Below are positions 58,261 through 64,000 of a DNA stretch of 64,000 nucleotides, in pieces. The stretch is from Paratrimastix pyriformis (taxonomy: Eukaryota; Preaxostyla; Paratrimastigidae). Made by a program: the position numbers and the translations under genes. The DNA lies in assembly GCA_027972325.1 (NCBI GenBank), contig JAPMOS010000015.1, positions 199,501-263,500 of the forward strand, read 5' to 3'. Below the pieces are notes generated by a model. The model did no database searches. It was given only the letters and a program-made list of their open reading frames with translations, and was not told where the DNA came from. Numbering within the stretch: position 1 is the first letter of the stretch; each line of letters starts with the position of its first letter.

Positions 58261-60221
58261 TTATTGATCATCCCCAGTCCCGAGTTGCACCCCGAAACAT
58301 GAAAGTGTGTTGAAGTATTCGATGCCTGCGTTGTGGCCCACCCCCGCGAAGAGCAACTTCCACCGCTTGATGATGACCTTGTCGGAGCCATCCAGAACCG
58401 GGAGATGGCCCCCAATGGCGAGGCCCTTCCCCCGGTTGGCATCGAGCATCCCATCGGGCGTAGATTGCTCGGTTTCTGGCGTTGGCTGGCGATGGGTTGC
58501 GGCAGGCACTGCTTCCCACAGTCGCACGCGGATTGTCCCCTCCAGAGACTCGTGGATCAGGGGTTCCATCCCTTTGGCCGTGGGAATTTTCAAACGCGGC
58601 TGTTGGGCGATGTCGGGGGGTGCGTGCGCAGCCACAGAAAGTCGGTATCGGCCCGATTCGGCCGTAAAGACCAGATTATTGGTCTGGCCACTTCCATCGC
58701 TAGCAGCAGAGAAGACAAGTGAGCCCCCGGCCCCCGGAAAGGGGTGCGGACGGACCTGACGGGCCTCATATTGAGATGGGCGCCCCACGTGTATGTGCCC
58801 AAGGCAATGGTGCGGCCTCCAAAGTGGAGCCCACCAAAGAAGCCCTGCGCGCTGAACTTATTGGGGAGCCCCGGGATGGGCACCACAGCCACCGACATGA
58901 CCAACCCCGCGTCGGAGGGTGGCTGGGGGGCGAGGCCCATCGCCTACGCGAAGAGGCCCGAGTGAGGAGGGAGCAGGGGGCCCGGTTCACGGACCTGCAG
59001 ACCCAGGGGGGTGAACTCGGGTCCGAGGCCCGGACAGGCCTTCAGGTGGCCCAACTTGGCGAGCACGTCGCCAGTGGCCGAGCTGCCCGGAGTACCGCGG
59101 TGCGCCAGCCCGCCCGAAGGCGCCGGGGGTTCGGAGGCAGCCGACGGAGGGATCTCCGGGTCAACCGAGGCGCTTGCAACCGGGGGAGCAGAGGGCGACG
59201 CACGCATGGGGGCCTTTTCTGCGGCCAGAGCGGCGATCGTGGATTCGATCGTGTCCTGCTGCTCCGAGACGAAGTGGTTGGACTGGATCCAAAAGTAACC
59301 CTTGGGGAAGCCCGTCCCCCAGTCCTTCTCCAGGTAGCCCTTACCTCCGTCAAAATTCACAACAAATGCTAGTGACCGAAGAAAGATTCGAAGGGCAACA
59401 AAAGCGGAAAAAGGGGGACCATTCGCTGGGGCACCGGCAGTGGCCGGCAGAGAAACACGGAGCGAGCCCCTCAAACCGTGCGAGAAAGAAAGCACCTGTC
59501 AACGCCGGCCCTGCGTGTCGAAGGAGAAGGAGAAGAGAGAGAACAGACTCCGTGATAGCACTCCAAGAAAGGGACACGTCCCGTCCAGCCCATGGCTCCG
59601 TACTTGGTCTTAGTGACGGGCCAGGGGGCGAACGGTGGCACAAGGGTGATGTCACCCTGCAGCGAAACAAGCTCAAGCAAAAGATGCGAAAAAACCAAAC
59701 CTCAACGGTTCCTTCCTCGTCATTTACACGAATCGAGGCGCTGGTCGAGGTGAAGTGGCTCCCACCGACTTCGACGTCCAGGCATGTGGTGCTTGCCTTG
59801 AATTCTGAATACGGAACTCGGTGGAAAATATACTTTCGTTGTTTGGCCAGGTAAACCTAAAGGTGAGAAAAGTGGAGAGATGGGTATATGGGTGCGGCGG
59901 ATGATCGACCTGAACAAAGGCAAAATCTTCCTTCGGGCTGTGGTACATTCCGGGAATTAATGCCACAGTATTGCCATCAGCGGTCACACATTTATAGTAC
60001 CACCCCTCGAAATAGAACTTTCGTCGAACGCCGTGGAACCGTGCGACATCGTCCAACCCTCGTATGCCAGTGGGTCTGGTGCTGAGATATACTGCGACAA
60101 GAATGACGCAAAAGACGCATCCGAGCGCCAAGAGGATGAGAAAGGACATGAGGAGGCAAGAATGAAGATCTCCCAACGATATGAGAGAATAGTGCCCGTT
60201 TGACATGCGCTGCAGGGTCAT
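58261..60221 (-). CDS. Tocopherol-cyclase-like protein
   Basis: Matches the tocopherol-cyclase family (lipocalin-like double barrel), which in plants closes the chromanol ring and in other lineages has unknown lipid-related roles. An N-terminal membrane anchor (MSFLILLALGCVFCVILVAV, about 60149-60090) is followed by KFYFEGWYYKCVTADGNTVA, ALIPGMYHSP, DFAFVQVDH, GRVPFLECYHGV, NFDGGKGYLEKDWGTGFPKG, YFWIQSNHF, GLPNKFSAQGFFGGLHFGG, and a C-terminal barrel ending HNAGIEYFNT. A low-complexity Pro/Ser insert (about 59215-59080) interrupts the family core after WIQSNHF. Start 60221 or the internal ATG at 60149. It stops just upstream of the DUSP gene on the same strand. Confidence 0.82.
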
Positions 60222-60243
60222 TTAAATTTTTGATTGACAGGCT
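60222..60243. promoter_or_regulatory. Very short divergent intergenic region
   Basis: Only 22 bp separate the outermost ATGs of the tocopherol-cyclase-like gene (-) and the kinase gene (+), centred on an AT-rich tttaaatttttgattg stretch. If the downstream ATG at 60149 is used, the spacing is 94 bp. It must act as, or lie inside, a bidirectional promoter. Confidence 0.5.
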
Positions 60244-61435
60244 CGATGGATCGCTACGCCATTGAAAGCATTCCAGAAGAGTCCATTGCTGTGTATCAGG
60301 TGCCTGGCCCTCCACTGATGGTCAAACGATGTGATTTCCGTCCTGGTGCGCACGGCACGGTTTCGAGCTATCACATGCTGGCCGATTCTGCCGGGTCGTC
60401 CGCCTGCCGATTCATGTGCCGTGCCGTCAAGAAAATCATCGATTGCCGCGAATTGAATGCTCTTGTCAGATGCCGATCCTTCGGGAAGGGCAGCCACCCG
60501 AACATTGTAAAGTGCTATCGGTCTGCCGGCACAGCCTCACGAGGAGAGGCACAGCTTCACGATTTCGGATAGCTGGTGGAAAGAAGGGGAGCTTTATTCT
60601 TTTGACATGGACCAGTACGAAACCGAACTTTTTGATCTTCTCTCTGCTGACGGGTATGTGCATCATGAAGAACGCACCAAAGCGGTCTTCCGTCAGCTCG
60701 CCTCGGCATTGCACCACATGCACCTGTGTGGGGTCGCGCATAACGATGTAAAACTCGAGAATGTGCTCATCAACACCCATGCGACCACCGAGGAGACGAC
60801 CTGGACGCCCGTTCTCATCGATTTGAGCTGTTCAACTCCCGCCCACCAGCGGCTTCCCCGCTTCGTGGGATCCGTCCCGGCTGCTGCCCCTGAGGTCCTC
60901 CGGATGGGCCCCCCATTTGATCCCCGAGCGTCGGACGTCTGGGCATTGGGAATCGTTTTGCATGCACTGGTGACTGGCGCGTTCCCCTGGGACGCTGCTG
61001 TGGATTCACCCAAGCAACGCCACCGGCCGGGTGACGAGCGGGTCCTCCCGACTGATCCTCGGTTTTGCGCCTACAGCCAAAACGGTACCCTCGTTTGTGC
61101 CGACTCCTTCCATCCGTCCATGGTCTGCCCCACCCCTTCTCCTGCCGCCACCCCGCTCCCGCCCCGCTCATCCTCCCAGGGCTCAACAGTCTGATGATCT
61201 CCACTTCCAGGCGGACCTCCTGAGAAGGATGCTGGCGATCGATCCTTCTCAACGGATCACCCTCCCCGAAGTGCTTTCGCACCCGTGGCTCCGAGACGAG
61301 GTGACGATTTACCGTGTACCTGCAAAAGAAGATCCAATCCCTTCTCCGATGGCACCCATTAGGACGACCTCTCTTTCCCGCTGCTCGACAGCACTGGCTT
61401 GCACACCCCGTCGGCCAATGTTTCGCCAAACGTAA
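60244..61435 (+). CDS. Divergent Ser/Thr protein kinase
   Basis: Kinase fold in order: glycine-loop-like PGAHGTVSSYHML, the VAIK lysine in CRAVKKI (about 60425), HPNIVKCYR, DQYETELFDLL, the catalytic loop GVAHNDVKLENVLIN (HND, not HRD; about 60735-60775), LIDLSCST where DFG is expected (about 60815), APEVL, SDVWALGIVLHALVTGAFPW, and RRMLAIDPSQRITLPEVLSHPWL. The catalytic Asp, Asn and metal-binding Asp are kept. Intron 1 is 34 nt (60521-60554, GTCTG..CAG). Intron 2 runs about 61123-61210 (GTCTG..CAG) and joins FHPSM to ADLLRRML. Group not assignable; CAMK-like or LKB-like resemblance only. Single-domain protein of about 350 residues with a short Ser/Thr-rich tail. Confidence 0.82.
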
Positions 61436-61566
61436 CTGGTTTCTTCTTCTGTGTAGTATGTGGAAGAAGTGCAGGCGGATTTACCCTCGGCCCTCCTGGA
61501 AGCCGGGGTGTCGGGGCGCCCGAACAGGCGCGAGGAGGGCACGAGCGAGGATTGCAGGTTCAAGAG

Positions 61567-61573
61567 TATATAA
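61567..61573 (+). promoter_or_regulatory. TATA-like box upstream of TmcB-like copy 3
   Basis: TATATAA, 44 bp before the ATG at 61617. The flanking sequence is conserved in copy 2 (aaccc, tggggctctt), but there the box reads TCCATAA. Function inferred from position only. Confidence 0.45.
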
Positions 61574-61616
61574 CCCTGGGGCTCTTCCTTGAGCCGGTTT
61601 GAATCGAAAAACTGCC

Positions 61617-64000
61617 ATGCAACGAGATGAGGTCACATCACAGTTTCTCAACAAATTCGAGCGGGGTATCTTCAACATCTTTTATTTGGGGCGGCTGGAG
61701 AGCCCTTTGCCGCGCTTGAAGACAGCATTTTTCATCATCCAAACGCTCCAGTTGTTTTTTCAGTTGGTTGCCATTCCTGCAGTCTTTTCGTTGTCCCTTT
61801 GGGTTCAAATCCCAATTTGGGTCCTGGATGCCTCCCTGACGAGGCTCACTTTGGGCGTCCTGTACGCCTTGTTCGGGGTCGCCGCCTTCGCCACGTTGGC
61901 CGCTGCCGTCGTCTCGGTGGTTTTGGGCCTTGTTGTCACCAAGGACACCGGGGCAGCTCAGGTCTGGCGGCACACGATTCACTTGTTTTTTTGCTGAGTG
62001 TGATTTCCTTTCCTTTTCCCATATTTCTGGCACATTCCTCCTCCTCCTCCTCCTCCCCCCCATTTTGTTTTTTCATTTCTGGTCCAGTGGCCACTGCGCA
62101 TCGTGCGAGGCTTCTATTTCCTGTTGAGCTGGATTCTCTTTGTTCCGGCCTTTGGGATCTTCTTGGACGTCGTCGACTGTACCTACCGTCCCGGAGGTGT
62201 TGTCACGCACGATCTCTTCCCCACGGTGGCCTGCTGGGCGTTGCCGCACGCCGTCCCCTCGGCGCTGTCCCTGCTGCTGATCCTCGTCTTCCTGGTCTTC
62301 GCGGCTGGGAATGCCCTCTTGTCTGTCTCGCATGCAGCACGCCACGCCATGCCACGCCATGCCCCGTCTCGTCACGCCATGCCTGCCTGCCCTGCCCACC
62401 AGCCACACACCCGCCACGCGCCCGCGCCCGCCATGCCCCGCCATGCCCCGCCCGCCCGCCATGCCCGACATTCTCCTCTCACCTATTCCACCAGGGCCCG
62501 TAAAAGGGAAACAAAGAGAGAAAAGAAATCACTTAAAATACCCGAACCAGCAGCTTCTCTCTCATATTCCGGGAACTGAGCCACCGGGCCCGTAAAAAGG
62601 GAACACAAGAAAGACCGAAATCACCCAAAACACAAAAGGGGAAAACAAAAGGGAGGGTCTCTCTCTCATATTCCGGAAAAACGAGCCACCAGGGCCCGTA
62701 AAAGGGGAACAAAGAGAGGAAAGTAATTCTATCTCTCTTCTTTCAAGGGCATCTCTGTTCTGTTCCCTCCTATCCCATCTATCTCGTTTCCTGACCACCT
62801 GTTTTTTCCCGTTTCGGCGCAGCGTTTTCCCCTCTGCCGGGTTCGACAGCCGTTCCCGGGGCCGATTCGACCTACTGGTGGTCCGTCTCCCCTCCCCAAC
62901 GTCGGCCCCCTACGCTGCTCAATCGCTGATGCCTCTTCCTCTCCGCCCCTCCGCCCTGTCCTCCGCACCCACCGTCGTCGCCCAGCTGCTGGCCAAGTGC
63001 CTGATCGTGTGCGCGGAGCGTGTGCTGACGGTGCACACGGTCCTCCGTGTCGTGCTCATCATGGCCTCGACGGGTGTCGTCCTGGTGATGCTCCTCTGGA
63101 TGCTGCCCTACCACACCCGCCTCGCCAATATGATGGTCAGCCGTCCCATGTCATGCCAATGCCATGCCACGTCACACTCCATGTCGAGTCCTGACCCGGA
63201 CTCGGAGGGCAGGGTTGGATTGTTGTGCCGGGTGTGGTCGTGGCTCTCATCCGCACGCAGGCGCGCACCTTTTCGCCATCTTTCTTTCTTTCACGCGCTC
63301 CCTTGGCGGCGGGCTTGTGGGCGGGCAGTTCATGGGCGAGTACTGGGTGTGTTTCCTGGCCGCCCTGGAGTGGAGCATCCTCCACCTGGCCCTGCCCCAG
63401 TACGCCGATGGCTGGGTGCCCTTTGTCATCCTCATGGGCGCCTGTCTGGTGACGACCCCCTTGGCTGTCTGGGTCATGTGTCCGTCCCAGCCCTCAGCCC
63501 TCAGCTCTCAACCCTCAGCTCTCAACCCTCAGCTCTCAACCCTCAGCCCCCCTCGCTTGAGGGTGAGAAGGGCGGCCCGAGCAGCCCGGGCTTTCATTTC
63601 TCTTCTAATAATCGCTTTCACTTGCGCCGGGCTGCAGACATCCGGTACACGGCCACCCTTGCCCTCAATCGGGCCGATGTGCGCCGTTTGCTGAGCACCA
63701 TCCAGCCCGCGGTAACCCCCAACACACCCGGACCGCGTATTCTCTGTCCGCCCCAGCTCCTCCCTGCCTTGCTTGCTGCCTGCCAGATCAGCCACATCAG
63801 GATGTCCGCCCTGGCTCGTCCATCGTGCCCTCTTCCTTGACATGATCGCCGCTCCCTCATCGCATTCGTGCTTTCGCCATACTGCCCGGCATCGCCAACC
63901 ACCACCCACCACCCACCGCGTCCGCCTGTGCAGCTCCGCCGATCACCCCAACGGCGGGCGAGGGGACCACGGCTTCTTCGGCTGCGCTGGAGGACGGCGC
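61617..64000 (+). CDS. TmcB-like multipass membrane protein, copy 3 (5' part)
   Basis: N-terminal part of a third paralogue. Exons: 61617-61961 (MQRDEVTSQFLNKFERGIFN, two membrane helices), 62088-62320 (two helices), 62823-62880 (VFPSAGFDSRSRGRFDLLV), 62986-63135 (helix, MLLWMLPYHTRLANMM), 63329-63479 (two helices, QYADGWVPFVILMGACLVTT), 63638 onward (IRYTATLALNRADVRRLL), and the start of the exon with ITPTAGEG at the window edge. Protein sequence of the first exon is almost identical to copy 2, which points to recent duplication or gene conversion. Donors are GTCTG, GTCTG, GTCCG, GTCAG and GTCCG. The 62321-62822 intron holds LINE-like fragments that copy 2 lacks at this site. Confidence 0.82.
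62490..62750 (-). mobile_element. Cluster of three LINE-like 3'-end fragments
   Basis: Read on the minus strand, three head-to-tail pieces share the terminus acgggccc..ggtggctc and, in two of them, ccggaatatgagagaga. The first (about 62750-62666) and third (about 62560-62490) belong to the gtgatttcttttctctcttt subfamily. The middle one (about 62664-62563) belongs to the cctcccttttgttttcc subfamily of fragment A. All are only 3' ends, antisense to TmcB-like copy 3. Confidence 0.55.

Overview
This is nuclear DNA from an intron-rich, GC-rich microbial eukaryote. Nearly every gene is split by spliceosomal introns, and many introns are filled with microsatellites or long C runs. The products are eukaryotic: APC3/CDC27, Pus3, a Tctex1 dynein light chain, kinesin, a MAP-kinase-phosphatase-like DUSP, PDI, and U-box/F-box proteins. 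No plastid gene, bacterial operon, rRNA or tRNA was recognised. A free-living protist fits best. Expanded TmcB-like ('tiny macrocysts protein B') membrane proteins occur in several free-living protists, including metamonads of the Paratrimastix type; that placement is only a suggestion.

Layout. 1-7063 (+): 3' part of TmcB-like copy 1. 8041-14116 (-): APC3/CDC27 with a very long Thr-Pro-rich tail. 14420-17678 (-): thioester-reductase-like NAD(P)-binding protein. 18134-30835 (-): TmcB-like copy 2, complete, its introns swollen by repeats and LINE-like fragments. 31522-34578 (-): PDI-like protein with an N-terminal beta-sandwich. 34728-35840 (+): TPR protein. 35900-38535 (-): tRNA pseudouridine synthase Pus3. 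38848-39689 (+): Tctex1 light chain. 40155-46159 (+): PPP phosphatase with a giant N-terminal extension. 48097-49478 (-): CDP-diacylglycerol synthase. 49612-50109 (+): small secreted protein. 50512-53302 (+): kinesin motor. 54024-55383 (+): U-box plus F-box exons. 56292-58168 (-): rhodanese-DUSP phosphatase. 58261-60221 (-): tocopherol-cyclase-like protein. 60244-61435 (+): divergent protein kinase. 61617-64000 (+): 5' part of TmcB-like copy 3, running out of the window.

The genes are unrelated housekeeping and signalling functions rather than a pathway. Several pairs diverge from short AT-rich troughs, and GC content and repeats rise towards gene 3' ends. The strongest general signal is splicing. 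Most introns I could place by protein continuity begin GTCCG or GTCTG instead of GTAAG/GTATG, and using that rule resolves otherwise broken genes such as the dynein light chain. Several genes also carry single-base breaks in short G or C runs that look like residual long-read assembly errors. Exon limits given here were read by eye from frame continuity and GT..AG; those marked approximate are uncertain.
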